Assembly: GCF_008704935.1 (NCBI RefSeq)
Contig: NZ_CP023692.1
Span: forward strand, 1,488,001-1,552,000
DNA length: 64,000 bases
Direction: 5' to 3'
Source of the DNA: Streptomyces vinaceus
GTDB lineage: Bacteria; Actinomycetota; Actinomycetes; Streptomycetales; Streptomycetaceae
A program made the position numbers and the translations under genes. Positions 44,671 to 55,490 of the stretch are shown one piece after another. The stretch's first letter is position 1. Every line of letters starts with the position of its first letter. A model generated the notes under the pieces. That model made no database searches, was not told the DNA's origin, and saw only the letters and a list, made by a program, of their open reading frames with translations.

Positions 44671-44712
44671 CAAAGCGCCGAGTCACGGACGGTCCCGTGA
44701 CTCGGCGCTTTG
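44671..44712. terminator. Perfect 18-bp stem terminator before the GyrB-like gene end
   Basis: CAAAGCGCCGAGTCACGG pairs exactly with CCGTGACTCGGCGCTTTG around a six-base loop. It lies about 90 bases downstream of the convergent GyrB-like gene and can serve both strands. Confidence 0.8.
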
Positions 44713-44798
44713 TCGTGCGCGGGGGGCGTCACCACGGGGTGGTCGTCATGCGCGGCGGCGTCATGCGCGGCGGTCCTCATGCGCCGCGCGGGCGGTCG

Positions 44799-45425
44799 TC
44801 ATGCGCGGCGGTCGTCGATCTCCACGCCGAGGTACGGCCATACGGCCGTGAGGGCTGCCAGCTCGCCGGGCGCCGGCGCCCCGCCCGCCGCTCGTACGGA
44901 CGCGTCGGGGCCGAAGTGGACGGTCGTCCCGGTCGTACCGTCACCGGCGACCGGCGTCAGGTCGGTGGTGGGAACGCCGTGTTCGTAGCGCTGGATCCAG
45001 GCCCCGCCCGCCCGGCGGTTGGTGTGGACGAGCCACTCGCTCAGCGCCGCCACGACCGACATGCCGCGGCGCGAGTGGCCGTCGGGCAGGAGCTGCGCAT
45101 CGGGGTGGTCGAAGAACCGCAGGTCCTTCGTCGCCATGACCGGCTTCTTCACGGGCCGGCCCCGATCGTCGAGGCGGGTGTCGGTGCCCCGGCCACCGTC
45201 CGCCACGGATACCGAGCCGTCGGCGTGGAGTGTGACGGTGCAGCGCCCTGCGCCTGAGCACTCCGCCTCGTCGGCCGCGTAGGCGAGGACTTCGAGGATC
45301 AGGTGGCGCAGGCCGCCGGGGGCGAACACGGCCGGGTCGCGGCGGACGGAGGCGAGGTGGTCGGCGTCCACGGACCGCGCCCAGTCGTGCGTCGTGTTGC
45401 GCCAGAGGGCCGTTGAACTGTCCAT
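44799..45425 (-). CDS. Solitary GyrB-like GHKL ATPase domain protein
   Basis: A 208-residue protein matching only the N-terminal ATPase domain of DNA gyrase subunit B. HLILEVLAYAADEAE corresponds to the GyrB ATP-binding helix, VSVADGGRGTDT to the DxGxG motif (here ADGGRG), and SRRGMSVVAALSEWLVHTN to the GVGxxVVNALS lid. The transducer, toprim and tail domains are absent, so it cannot act as a topoisomerase. Role unknown. It lies below the gcl terminator on the same strand. Confidence 0.78.
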   Translation of the reverse strand: MDSSTALWRNTTHDWARSVDADHLASVRRDPAVFAPGGLRHLILEVLAYAADEAECSGAGRCTVTLHADGSVSVADGGRGTDTRLDDRGRPVKKPVMATKDLRFFDHPDAQLLPDGHSRRGMSVVAALSEWLVHTNRRAGGAWIQRYEHGVPTTDLTPVAGDGTTGTTVHFGPDASVRAAGGAPAPGELAALTAVWPYLGVEIDDRRA

Positions 45426-45483
45426 CGGCCCAGTATGCCGACCGGGTGGCGCCCGTCAGGCACGGGCGGGACGCCACGCAGAG

Positions 45484-45519
45484 CGGCCCCCGTTCCTCCT
45501 CGCGGGGGAACGGGGGCCG
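45484..45519 (-). terminator. gcl terminator
   Basis: A perfect 13-bp stem (CGGCCCCCGTTCC with GGAACGGGGGCCG) and a ten-base loop, about 50 bases after the gcl stop. Confidence 0.82.
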
Positions 45520-45567
45520 TTGCGTACCGCCGCCCGCCTGATGGTCAGGCGGCAGGCGGGCGGGCGA

Positions 45568-47355
<1,788 letters not shown>

Positions 47356-47414
47356 CGAGTTCTCCTGCGGGTCAGGCGGTCAGGCGGCCAGGCTGCTTCG
47401 GGATTTCGGAGTGT

Positions 47415-47480
47415 TTCCGCAATCCGGAAGTTTTGTTCTGCTATACGGAACAAGCTAAGCGGCCAGTCACGGCACGTCAA
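47415..47480 (-). promoter_or_regulatory. gcl promoter with tandem AllR-type boxes
   Basis: On the minus strand, -35 TTGACG (47480-47475), 17 bases, -10 TAGCTT (47457-47452). Boxes TTCTGCTATACGGAA (47436-47450) and TTCCGCAATCCGGAA (47415-47429), plus-strand reading, follow one base after the -10 and are 21 bp apart. The layout matches the hyi and katA promoters. Confidence 0.72.
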
Positions 47481-47650
47481 GCAGCTTCAGGACCCCGGAA
47501 CACACCAAAAGCCGCGTGTCACACAAGCGACTTGTACGAACGACCGGGACGCGGCGGAATATCAGCGGAAAATCGAGGGCACGCTCGCCCCGTCGGTGGC
47601 TGGTGGTGGAGCATGGGTCCACGCACAGCGACGGAGGGACGGCGGCGGTC

Positions 47651-48514
47651 ATGGCGGAAGCGGTATCGGTGAGCTGCCCGGCGTGCCTGCGCGAGAACGA
47701 CTACGCCGCCCCGGTCTTCCCGTGCGCCTGCGGGAGTCCGGTGACCCCGCCCCTGGACCTGGCGGCGGCGCCCCTGCCGCTGACGCACCGGACCTGGTCG
47801 CAGTCGTGGGTGGCGGTGCGCTGCGCGGCCTGTGCGCGGGTGAGCGAGTGGCCGCAGCCGGAGGTGGGCTGCGCGTCCTGCGGGACGGTGGCGCGGATTG
47901 CGGTGCGTCCGGTGGATCCGGTGGATTCGGTGGATCAAGTGGATTCGGCCCGGCCCGGGTCCACCGCGCCGGGCGGCGGCGTACGGGAGGGGCTGCGGCC
48001 GCGTCCGGATGCACCGGGAGGCGTACGGGGAGACGTACGGGGCCGGGCTCCGGCGGGTGCTCCGCCCGGCCGGGCCCGACCCGGTGGATCGGGCGAAGCC
48101 GGCACCCCGGCCGCGGCCCCCGAACCGCGGCCCGCGTTCCGCCCGGTGACCATCCGTACCGCCCGGGACGCGGTGGCCACGGCCGCGCTGTACCTGCGCT
48201 GGCTCGGTTTCCAGGACGTCCGCCAGCCCGACGGGCGGCCCATCCCCTCGGCGGCCGTGGACCTGCGGGCCCCGGGGCTGGTCGCCCAGGTGGACCCGAC
48301 CACCGCCCCGGCCGGGCTGCGCGCCGTGGAGTGCGTCTGGCTCAACGGGCTGACGGCCTCCGCGACCAGCGTCTACTTCTCGCTGGCCGGGTACACGCAG
48401 GACGCCCGCTCCCGCGCGGACGACCTCGGGATACCGCTGTTCGTCATGGACCTCACGGGCGTGCCGCAGCCGGTCAACGACCCGGCGGACGCCCTGGTGG
48501 GCACGGGGCCGTAG
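47651..48514 (+). CDS. Zinc-ribbon protein with degenerate Mrr/restriction-endonuclease-like domain
   Basis: A 287-residue protein. The N-terminus has four CxxC/CxC pairs (CPACLREND, CACGS, CAACAR, CASCGT) forming zinc ribbons. A variable linker includes VDPVDSVDQVDS, encoded by four 9-bp repeats (about 47910-47947). The C-terminal ~115 residues follow the Mrr pattern: AALYLRWLGFQDVR, AVDLRAPGLVAQVD, then A/S-rich helix and GIPLFVMDL. The usual catalytic QxK is replaced by QVD, so nuclease activity is doubtful. Start ATG; ribosome site GGAGGG is distant. Confidence 0.65.
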   Translation: MAEAVSVSCPACLRENDYAAPVFPCACGSPVTPPLDLAAAPLPLTHRTWSQSWVAVRCAACARVSEWPQPEVGCASCGTVARIAVRPVDPVDSVDQVDSARPGSTAPGGGVREGLRPRPDAPGGVRGDVRGRAPAGAPPGRARPGGSGEAGTPAAAPEPRPAFRPVTIRTARDAVATAALYLRWLGFQDVRQPDGRPIPSAAVDLRAPGLVAQVDPTTAPAGLRAVECVWLNGLTASATSVYFSLAGYTQDARSRADDLGIPLFVMDLTGVPQPVNDPADALVGTGP

Positions 48515-48603
48515 GCGGTCCCTCCCGGAGCAGGACGTAGGCTCGGAGCACATGGCGGAACACGTATCCGTATCTGCGCCGAATCTGTGCCGAGGAGAGC
48601 CCG

Positions 48604-49098
<495 letters not shown>

Positions 49099-49108
49099 CC
49101 GACCGTAC

Positions 49109-49149
49109 GGGGGCGGGCCGGGCCGTCGGAGCCTGCCCGGCCCGCCCCC
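49109..49149. terminator. Terminator between glutathione peroxidase and acyl-CoA synthetase
   Basis: A perfect 15-bp stem (GGGGGCGGGCCGGGC with GCCCGGCCCGCCCCC), 11-base loop, between convergent genes. Confidence 0.85.
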
Positions 49150-49169
49150 GCGGCGTCCGTACGACTGCC

Positions 49170-50861
49170 TCAGCCGAGGTCGGCCTCGTCGTACTCCGCG
49201 CCCGAGCCGGCCGCGGTCAGCTCCCGCAGCTCCACCCGGCGGATCTTGCCGGACACGGTCTTCGGCAGCTCCGCGAACTCGATGCGGCGGATCCGCTTGT
49301 ACGGGGAGAGCACGGCGCGCGAGTGCGCGAACAGCGCCCGGGCGGTCTCCGGGCCGGGCTCCCAGCCCGCGGCGAGCGCGATGTACGCCTTCGGCACGGC
49401 GAGGCGCAGCGGGTCCGGGGCCGGTACCACGGCGGCCTCGGCGACGGCCTCGTGTTCGAGCAGGGCGCTCTCCAGCTCGAACGGGCTGATCTTGTAGTCG
49501 GAGGCCTTGAAGACGTCGTCCGAGCGTCCGACGTACGTGAGGTAGCCGTCGTCGTCGCGCGAGGCGATGTCCCCGGTGCGGTAGAGCCCGCCCGCCATGG
49601 CCTCGGCGGTGCGCTCGGGGTCGTCGCGGTATCCGCTCATCACCCCGGCGGGGCGGGTGCGCAGGTCCACGCAGAGCTCGCCCTCGTCCGGGGACTCCTT
49701 GCCGGTGAGGGGGTCGAGCAGCACGATCTCGTACCCGGGCGCCGGACGCCCCATCGAGCCGGGCTTGACCGGGACGCCGGGGAAATTGCCGATCTGGAGG
49801 GTGGTCTCGGTCTGCCCGAACCCGTCGCGGATGGTGACCCCCCAGGCCTCGCGGACCTTCTCGATGACCTCCGGGTTGAGCGGCTCGCCCGCGGCGACGG
49901 CCTCGCGGGGCGGGGTGCGCAGCGTGGTGAGGTCGGACTGGATCAGCATCCGCCACACGGTGGGCGGGGCGCAGAAGGTGGTCACGCCGTGCCGGTCCAT
50001 CTCCGCCATCAGGCGCTCGGCGTCGAAGCGCGTGTAGTTGTGCACGAAGACGGTGGCGCCGGCGTTCCACGGGGCGAAGAGGTTGGACCAGGCGTGCTTG
50101 GCCCAGCCGGGCGAGGCGATGTTGAGGTGCACGTCGCCGGGGCGCAGGCCGAGCCAGTACATGGTGGAGAGGTGCCCGATGGGGTACGAGGCGTGCGTGT
50201 GCTCGACCAGCTTGGGGCGGGCGGTGGTGCCGGAGGTGAAGTACAGCATCAGCGGGTCGGTGGCCAGGGTCTCCCCGTCCGGGCTGAAGCGGGCGTCGGC
50301 GGCGTACATGTCCTCCAGCCGCCGCCACCCGGTGGGTGCCTCGGCTCCGGCGGCGATCCGGGTGTAGGTGCCGGGGACCTCGTCGAACTTTCCGGTGTCC
50401 TCGGCGCGCACGATGACGTGCCGTACGTGACCGCGCTCGATGCGGTCGCGCAGGTCGGCCGGGCCGAGCAGGGGGGTGGCGGGGATGACGACGGCGCGCA
50501 GCTTCATCGCGCCGAGCATGACCTCCCACAGCTCGCGCTGGTTGCCGAGCATGACCAGGACCCGGTCGCCGGACGCGACGCCCTGGTCGCGCAGCCAGTT
50601 GGCGGCGGAGTCCGACCGTACGGACAGCTCGGCGAAGGAGACCGACCGGCTGGTGCCGTCCTCCTCGACGATGCGCAGGGCGTCGGCGCCGTTGCCGTCG
50701 GCGATGCGGTCGAACCAGTCCAGGGCCCAGTTGAAGCGTTCGGGGCGGGGCCAGGTGAATCCGGCGTGGGCGGCTTCGTAGTCCCCGCGGCGTTCGAGCA
50801 GGAAGTCGCGTGCGGCCAGGAACTCGGCGGTGGCGCCGGTGTTGTGCGTCATGGAAGGCAT
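49170..50861 (-). CDS. AMP-dependent acyl-CoA synthetase (medium-chain type)
   Basis: An ANL-superfamily ligase of about 563 residues activating a carboxylic acid to its CoA ester. Motifs: phosphate loop YFTSGTTARPKLVEHTH, IASPGWAKHAWSN, DGFGQTETT, GELCVDLRTR, GLYRTGDIASRDDDGY, and the C-terminal KTVSGKIRR with catalytic Lys. The pattern is closest to ACSM/medium-chain synthetases. An ATG nine bases downstream (50852) is also possible; neither has a clear ribosome site. Confidence 0.9.
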   Translation of the reverse strand: MPSMTHNTGATAEFLAARDFLLERRGDYEAAHAGFTWPRPERFNWALDWFDRIADGNGADALRIVEEDGTSRSVSFAELSVRSDSAANWLRDQGVASGDRVLVMLGNQRELWEVMLGAMKLRAVVIPATPLLGPADLRDRIERGHVRHVIVRAEDTGKFDEVPGTYTRIAAGAEAPTGWRRLEDMYAADARFSPDGETLATDPLMLYFTSGTTARPKLVEHTHASYPIGHLSTMYWLGLRPGDVHLNIASPGWAKHAWSNLFAPWNAGATVFVHNYTRFDAERLMAEMDRHGVTTFCAPPTVWRMLIQSDLTTLRTPPREAVAAGEPLNPEVIEKVREAWGVTIRDGFGQTETTLQIGNFPGVPVKPGSMGRPAPGYEIVLLDPLTGKESPDEGELCVDLRTRPAGVMSGYRDDPERTAEAMAGGLYRTGDIASRDDDGYLTYVGRSDDVFKASDYKISPFELESALLEHEAVAEAAVVPAPDPLRLAVPKAYIALAAGWEPGPETARALFAHSRAVLSPYKRIRRIEFAELPKTVSGKIRRVELRELTAAGSGAEYDEADLG

Positions 50862-50896
50862 CGTGCCGTGCCGCCCGTACGCCCCACCAGACGGCG

Positions 50897-52060
50897 TCAG
50901 CCGTGGATTGACCCGAAGCGTACGGAGGGACGGCGGCCGGCGGCACTCGTCCTGTCCGAGTCGTCCGAGTCGGCCGCCTCGGCCGTCTCCGCGGACTCGG
51001 CCGGCGCGCCCATCTCGGCGATCATGCGCTCCCCCTCGGCCACGATGCGCTCCTTCTCCCCCTTCGAGACCCTTCCGAAGAGCTCGACGGTGAGCGACGC
51101 CTCGTCCTCCCACCGCCACAGCCCGGCGACGAAGCCGTCGACGAGGAGGGTGCGGTGGGCCTGGTTCCCCGTCCAGGTGCGGCCCTTGAGGTCGGCCGGG
51201 ATCACCCGGGTGCGGTCGGCGTGCGAGAGGAGCAGGTTGTCGAACTCCGGGAGGAAGCGGGGCGGGGCCGGGGTGCCGGCGTCGGGCCGGGGCGCGTCGG
51301 GCAGGTCGAACAGCTCGACGCCGTTCTCGTCGCGGAAGACGGTCAGGCGGGGCCGCAGCCGCTCGAAGGCCTCGCGGAGCCGGGTGAGTCCGGCCCAGGT
51401 CTGCATGTCCTTGACGGAGGCGGGCCCGAAGGCGCCGAGGTAGCGCAGGACGGCTTCGTCGACGGCGTGCGCCGGGGGCGCTTCGGCGGGCGGCCGTCCG
51501 AGCCACTGCTCCAGGGTGGTGAGCCGTACCTGCCCGCTGCGCCCCCAGACGCCGCGCGGAGTGACCTGGACGAGAGGCAGTCGGCAGCGGGCGGCGACGG
51601 ACAGGGACTGCGGATCGGCGTCCGGCCAGTGTGTGAGCAGCTCCTCGCGGATCTCGCCCATCGTGCGGGGCTCCGCCTCGACGAAGGCGCGGGCGAGCTC
51701 GCCGAGCCGCTCCAGGTCGACCCCGGCGAGGCCCTTGCGGAAGGCGCCCACCTCCCGGTCGCGGGCGGCCTGGACCAGGGGCCGCAGCGTCAGCGCGTCG
51801 TGGGCGGTGTGGGTGTGGATGGTGGACCGCATGGTGACCATCCGGACCACCTTGCGGGATTCCATCAGCTCCGCGAGCGCGGCGGGGCGGAACCCCCGGA
51901 GCCGGGCGTGCAGCTGGAAGTACGGCGGTTTCACGTTCTGCGCCTGGAGCCCGAGCAGGTGCGCGACGGCGTCCTCGGCGGAGAGCTCGGCGCGGCTCAG
52001 GAGCAGTTGGCGCGCGAGCGTGGCACGGTTCAGGGAACGGGTGTCGAGTACGGAGCCCAT
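50897..52060 (-). CDS. Winged-helix DNA-binding domain protein, AlkZ/YcaQ-like (HTH_42)
   Basis: A 387-residue member of the HTH_42 family, which includes the DNA glycosylases AlkZ and YcaQ/AlkX that unhook interstrand crosslinks. The AlkZ-type catalytic motif QxQ is present as GLQAQN (residues about 38-40), followed by VRMVTMRSTIHTHT and a tail with FDNLLLSHADRTRVIP. A glycosylase function is inferred from the family. A Ser/Ala/Asp-rich C-terminus (ESAETAEAADSDDSD) is extra. It is 35 bases upstream of the acyl-CoA synthetase gene on the same strand. Confidence 0.8.
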   Translation of the reverse strand: MGSVLDTRSLNRATLARQLLLSRAELSAEDAVAHLLGLQAQNVKPPYFQLHARLRGFRPAALAELMESRKVVRMVTMRSTIHTHTAHDALTLRPLVQAARDREVGAFRKGLAGVDLERLGELARAFVEAEPRTMGEIREELLTHWPDADPQSLSVAARCRLPLVQVTPRGVWGRSGQVRLTTLEQWLGRPPAEAPPAHAVDEAVLRYLGAFGPASVKDMQTWAGLTRLREAFERLRPRLTVFRDENGVELFDLPDAPRPDAGTPAPPRFLPEFDNLLLSHADRTRVIPADLKGRTWTGNQAHRTLLVDGFVAGLWRWEDEASLTVELFGRVSKGEKERIVAEGERMIAEMGAPAESAETAEAADSDDSDRTSAAGRRPSVRFGSIHG

Positions 52061-52306
52061 ACCCGCAAGCTACCCGCACTCGCGGACAGGGGCGGTCCGC
52101 AATGCGGCGACCCAGGAGCCCCCAAGCCCCCTGACGCACCCCCTGAACCATCCAGAACTGACCTGAACTCGGCCGAATTGCCCCACACCACCCACACCAC
52201 ACCGAACCGTCCTGACCTGTCCTGAACTCTCCGGAACCCCCCTACCCCTTCCGATATCCTTCCTCTCACCGACCGTAAAGATGTCCGACTGGGGAGCTGA
52301 CCTGCG

Positions 52307-53479
52307 ATGCCGGAGCGCCCGGACCACCGCCACCGCCGCCCCGCGCCTTCCGGGAAGCGGGCCGGCTGGCGCCGCCCCACGCCCCCGCCCGCCGCGCCCC
52401 CCGCCTCCCCGCCGGCCGACCCGGAGCCCGCGCCGGCTCAGGCCACTCCCCCGGACCACCGCAGCGTGATCGACTCCGCCGTCTACCGGGACGGCCGGCG
52501 CGTCGCCTCCCCCGCGACGCTCGCGGAGACGTTCCGCCGACTGCGCGACGAGCCCGACGGCATGGCCTGGATCGGCCTGCACCGCCCGACCGAGCCGGAG
52601 CTCCACTCGCTGGCCGGCGAGTTCAACCTCCACGAGCTCGCCGTCGAGGACGCCTTGGAGGCCCACCAGCGCCCCAAGCTGGAGCGCTACGGCGACACCC
52701 TCTTCGTCGTCCTGCGCGCGGCGCGCTACCTCGACGCCTCGGAGGAGGTCGAGTTCGGCGAGCTGCACGTCTTCGTCGGCCCGGACTTCCTGATCACGGT
52801 CCGCCACGGCGCCGCCCCCGACCTCTCCGCGGTCCGCCGCCGCATGGAGGAGACCCCGGAACTCCTCTCCCTCGGCCCCGAGGCCGCCCTGTACGCGATC
52901 CTCGACGCGGTCGTCGACGGCTACGCACCCGTCGTCGCCGGTGTCCAGAACGACATGGACGAGATCGAGACGGAGGTCTTCCGCGGTGACCCGGAGGTCT
53001 CCCGCCGCATCTACGAACTCTCCCGCGAGATGGTCGAGTTCCAACGCGCCACCCGCCCCCTGGTCGGCATGCTCCACGCCCTGATGGCGGGCTTCGCGAA
53101 GTACGGCACGGACGAGGAACTCCAGCGCTACCTCCGCGACGTGGCCGACCACGTCACCCACACCAGCGAACGCGTGGACGGCTTCCGCCAGGCCCTGACC
53201 GAAATCCTCACGGTCAACGCCACCCTGGTCTCCCAACAACAGAACGCCGAAATGCGAGCCCTGGCCGAAGCCGGCTTCGAACAGAACGAGGAAATCAAGA
53301 AGATCTCCTCGTGGGCCGCCATCCTCTTCGCCCCCACCCTGGTCGGCACCATCTACGGCATGAACTTCGAGACCATGCCGGAACTCCACTGGGCGGCGGG
53401 CTACCCCTTCGCAATCCTGCTGATGGCAGTGGTGTGCGTCAGCCTGTACGTCATCTTCAAGAAGCGCGACTGGCTGTAG
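52307..53479 (+). CDS. corA: CorA-family magnesium/cobalt channel
   Basis: A divalent cation channel of 390 residues. After a Pro-rich, basic ~50-residue N-terminus comes the cytoplasmic alpha/beta domain, a long helix and two C-terminal membrane helices. The signature YGMNFETMPEL (GMN) stands at the end of the first helix and FKKRDWL at the C-terminus. GGGGAG lies 11 bases before the ATG. The 246-bp region upstream is full of TGAAC/TGACC words but shows no clear element. Confidence 0.93.
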   Translation: MPERPDHRHRRPAPSGKRAGWRRPTPPPAAPPASPPADPEPAPAQATPPDHRSVIDSAVYRDGRRVASPATLAETFRRLRDEPDGMAWIGLHRPTEPELHSLAGEFNLHELAVEDALEAHQRPKLERYGDTLFVVLRAARYLDASEEVEFGELHVFVGPDFLITVRHGAAPDLSAVRRRMEETPELLSLGPEAALYAILDAVVDGYAPVVAGVQNDMDEIETEVFRGDPEVSRRIYELSREMVEFQRATRPLVGMLHALMAGFAKYGTDEELQRYLRDVADHVTHTSERVDGFRQALTEILTVNATLVSQQQNAEMRALAEAGFEQNEEIKKISSWAAILFAPTLVGTIYGMNFETMPELHWAAGYPFAILLMAVVCVSLYVIFKKRDWL

Positions 53480-53665
53480 ATCACACACACCGGCAACCGT
53501 TGATCAACTTAGCTCTAGCGAATGCGCGATAGTGACCCTCAGGATCCCCTGGGGAGAATCTTGGGAGAATCGGCAGGCCACCCACGCCGGGTGCTCCCCT
53601 GCGCCTTGGGGCTGACCCTCCCGCACCGGCGACCGCCTTCGAGCGCACACGGTTGCGGAGGGTAA

Positions 53666-53707
53666 CGACAGCGGGTGGCACAGCAGATGCTGTGCCACCC
53701 GCTGTCG
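53666..53707. terminator. Near-perfect 42-bp palindrome in the 331-bp gap 53480-53810
   Basis: Arms 53666-53685 and 53688-53707 are exact reverse complements with a two-base centre. It lies about 190 bases after corA, where accessory genes begin. Earlier in the gap two copies of GGGAGAATC (about 53553 and 53565) are seen. It could be the corA terminator or the end of an inserted segment. No ORF is convincing here. Confidence 0.6.
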
Positions 53708-53810
53708 CGACCAGGTCAGTTCTGTCTCCCCCGACGACTACAAACCGGCAATCGTCCAACAACCCTGCCCGTAGGGCGTCGATGTCCGACCCCCTGTCTA
53801 GCCTGTCTCC

Positions 53811-54341
53811 GTGAAGCCCACTGATGACCGCCAGTTCCCCGCCGCGCTCGCCACTGCGATGGCCGTTCCATTCGACTACGCCGACGGGCAGACCGGGGTC
53901 GACTTCGAGCCCTTCCCCGCCTTCCTATCCGCTGCCGAGACCACCGACTGGTTCCAGGCATGGACCGGGAACAGCGAACTGGACGGCAGCGACTTCCGCG
54001 TGTTCGGACAGGACGGCACGGGCGGGTACGCGGCGATCTGGCTCATCCGCCCCGGCCGACCGCTGGCCGAACAGCCCGTCGTCTTCCTCGGATCCGAGGG
54101 AGAGACCGGTGTCGTCGCCCGCGACCTGGGCGATTTCCTGTGGCTGCTGGCCGACGGCTTCGGCCCCTGGGAAGCCGCCACCTCGTACGAGCCCGACTGG
54201 AAGGCGCACCCCAATCCGGAGTTGGCAGCCATCGCCGAAGGGTTCGCACCGCACCAGCGTTGGTCGGCAGCAGCCGTGATCGAGCTGGCCGCCCAGGAGT
54301 TCCCCGGCTTCGACGACACCATCATGGGGCTCTGCCGCTGA
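53811..54341 (+). CDS. SUKH/SMI1-KNR4-like protein
   Basis: A 176-residue acidic protein whose middle part (FRVFGQDGTGGYAAIWLI, QPVVFLGSEGETGVVARDLGDFLWLLADG) fits the SUKH superfamily, often immunity proteins to toxins or nucleases in bacteria. No toxin gene is adjacent. The GTG start has no strong ribosome site. Family placement rests on pattern only. Confidence 0.6.
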   Translation: MKPTDDRQFPAALATAMAVPFDYADGQTGVDFEPFPAFLSAAETTDWFQAWTGNSELDGSDFRVFGQDGTGGYAAIWLIRPGRPLAEQPVVFLGSEGETGVVARDLGDFLWLLADGFGPWEAATSYEPDWKAHPNPELAAIAEGFAPHQRWSAAAVIELAAQEFPGFDDTIMGLCR

Positions 54342-54444
54342 ACCCAACGTCGTCACCTGCGACCAGCCGGAATCACGGGAATGACGGGACGCCCAAGTCA
54401 CCGCGCCCCTCTGTCGCGTTCGAGCATCGCTGTAGCCTCTGGCC

Positions 54445-55029
54445 ATGAAGCACGGGGAAGGCGGGGACGCGCTCGTTCTGGAGGCCCGCGAGATGCTGGC
54501 CGCCGGACAGGGCACGGAGGAGGTCTTCGCCGAACTGGCCGCGCGCACCGGTGACTGGGACGCCTGCGCGTTGGCCCGATGTCTGGCCCTGGGAGTGTCC
54601 CGGCCGGACGCCGAAGCTCGAATCCACGAGGCACGACCCCTCTTCCACGAGTTCGAGGCGGGAGAGGAAGACATCGTCACCATGCTTCTCGCCCGTGGGC
54701 ACGTGTTCGTCGTGGACCGGGTGTTGGACGGTCGCGGTGAGCGGATCCGTGACCTGTTGTGGACTGCTGCCTGCGCCCGCGGAGGCTTTCCTGGCGGCAT
54801 GATCCTTTGGTTTCGTACCGGGGAGCTCACGAAGATCTTCCTGCTCTTCGCTCAGACCCGGGTCCGGGACGGCCGGGGCTCACCTCCCGAGTTCTGGGCG
54901 ACCATGGTTACGGCCGGGGAACTCCTTGCGACCGAGGACGGCTCGGGCCAGGCAGAGGTGACGGCGGGGCTGGAGCATTCCCGGGCGCAGGCGACCTCCT
55001 TCAGTACGGGATCTCAGATGCGACCGTGA
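54445..55029 (+). CDS. Hypothetical protein
   Basis: A 194-residue protein I do not recognise. The first 120 residues are helix-rich (ALVLEAREMLAAGQGTEEVF, WDACALARCLALGVS, IRDLLWTAACARGG) with no signal peptide or membrane segment; the last ~30 residues look disordered. It follows the SUKH-like gene by about 100 bases on the same strand and may be cotranscribed. Confidence 0.6.
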   Translation: MKHGEGGDALVLEAREMLAAGQGTEEVFAELAARTGDWDACALARCLALGVSRPDAEARIHEARPLFHEFEAGEEDIVTMLLARGHVFVVDRVLDGRGERIRDLLWTAACARGGFPGGMILWFRTGELTKIFLLFAQTRVRDGRGSPPEFWATMVTAGELLATEDGSGQAEVTAGLEHSRAQATSFSTGSQMRP

Positions 55030-55173
55030 GAGAAGACCAGGGCCCCGGGCACGTACTCGGGCACCGTGCCGAGCAGCGCGTCGGCAGCGGCACGCCCCTT
55101 GTCTCCGGCCTCAGGCATGCCCCACGACCACCAGCAGGCGACCCCTACCCGAGCCCGAGACGGAGCACGTTAT

Positions 55174-55240
55174 CGGCCGAGATGCTCTTCCCCATCGGGG
55201 GAGAGCATCTCGGCCGCTCCCGCCCCTGAAGTGGCGGGAG
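55174..55240. terminator. Two adjacent hairpins in the 461-bp gap 55030-55490
   Basis: The first (55174-55216) has two 20-base arms pairing fully except for one T-G, with a three-base loop ATC. The second (55217-55240) pairs CTCCCGCC with GGCGGGAG. They follow the orphan gene by 145 bases and the GNAT gene, on the other strand, by 250. The rest of the gap has only weak ORFs. Confidence 0.6.
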
Positions 55241-55490
55241 CGGACCGGGGCCAGGGTGCACCGGTCCACCACGCAGCGACCGAGGACGGATCGCAGCCGA
55301 GGGAAGAGCAGCAGCCTGCGTGCGAAGCCGCGTCACCCCCGCTACCCCGCCAAAGCGCGTGCACGACGACAAGCACGCGCTCGTCGCGACCGCCGCCAGG
55401 GCCGTCGAACGTCGGCGTCGCCAGCTTCCTCGCCCGAGCGACACACAAGGCGGTCCCCGGCCTCAGGATCGCCCTGCAGACGTACCGCCG

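Noticed and set aside
44343..44798. Riboswitch or tRNA in the gap after katA
   Set aside because: Only terminator-type hairpins are seen; no T-loop, CCA-type acceptor stem or known riboswitch core.
52081..52280. Repeated TGAAC/TGACC words before corA as an operator array
   Set aside because: The copies are irregularly spaced and imperfect, so they may reflect low-complexity sequence rather than binding sites.
55014..55118. 34-residue minus-strand ORF ending VPEYVPGALVFSHGRI
   Set aside because: It looks protein-like and could be the tail of a decayed gene, but it is too short, overlaps the end of the orphan gene and has no ribosome site.
55145..55448. Minus-strand ORFs of 92-99 codons in the gap after the GNAT gene
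   Set aside because: Two overlapping frames compete, neither has a recognisable motif, and they run through the double hairpin.
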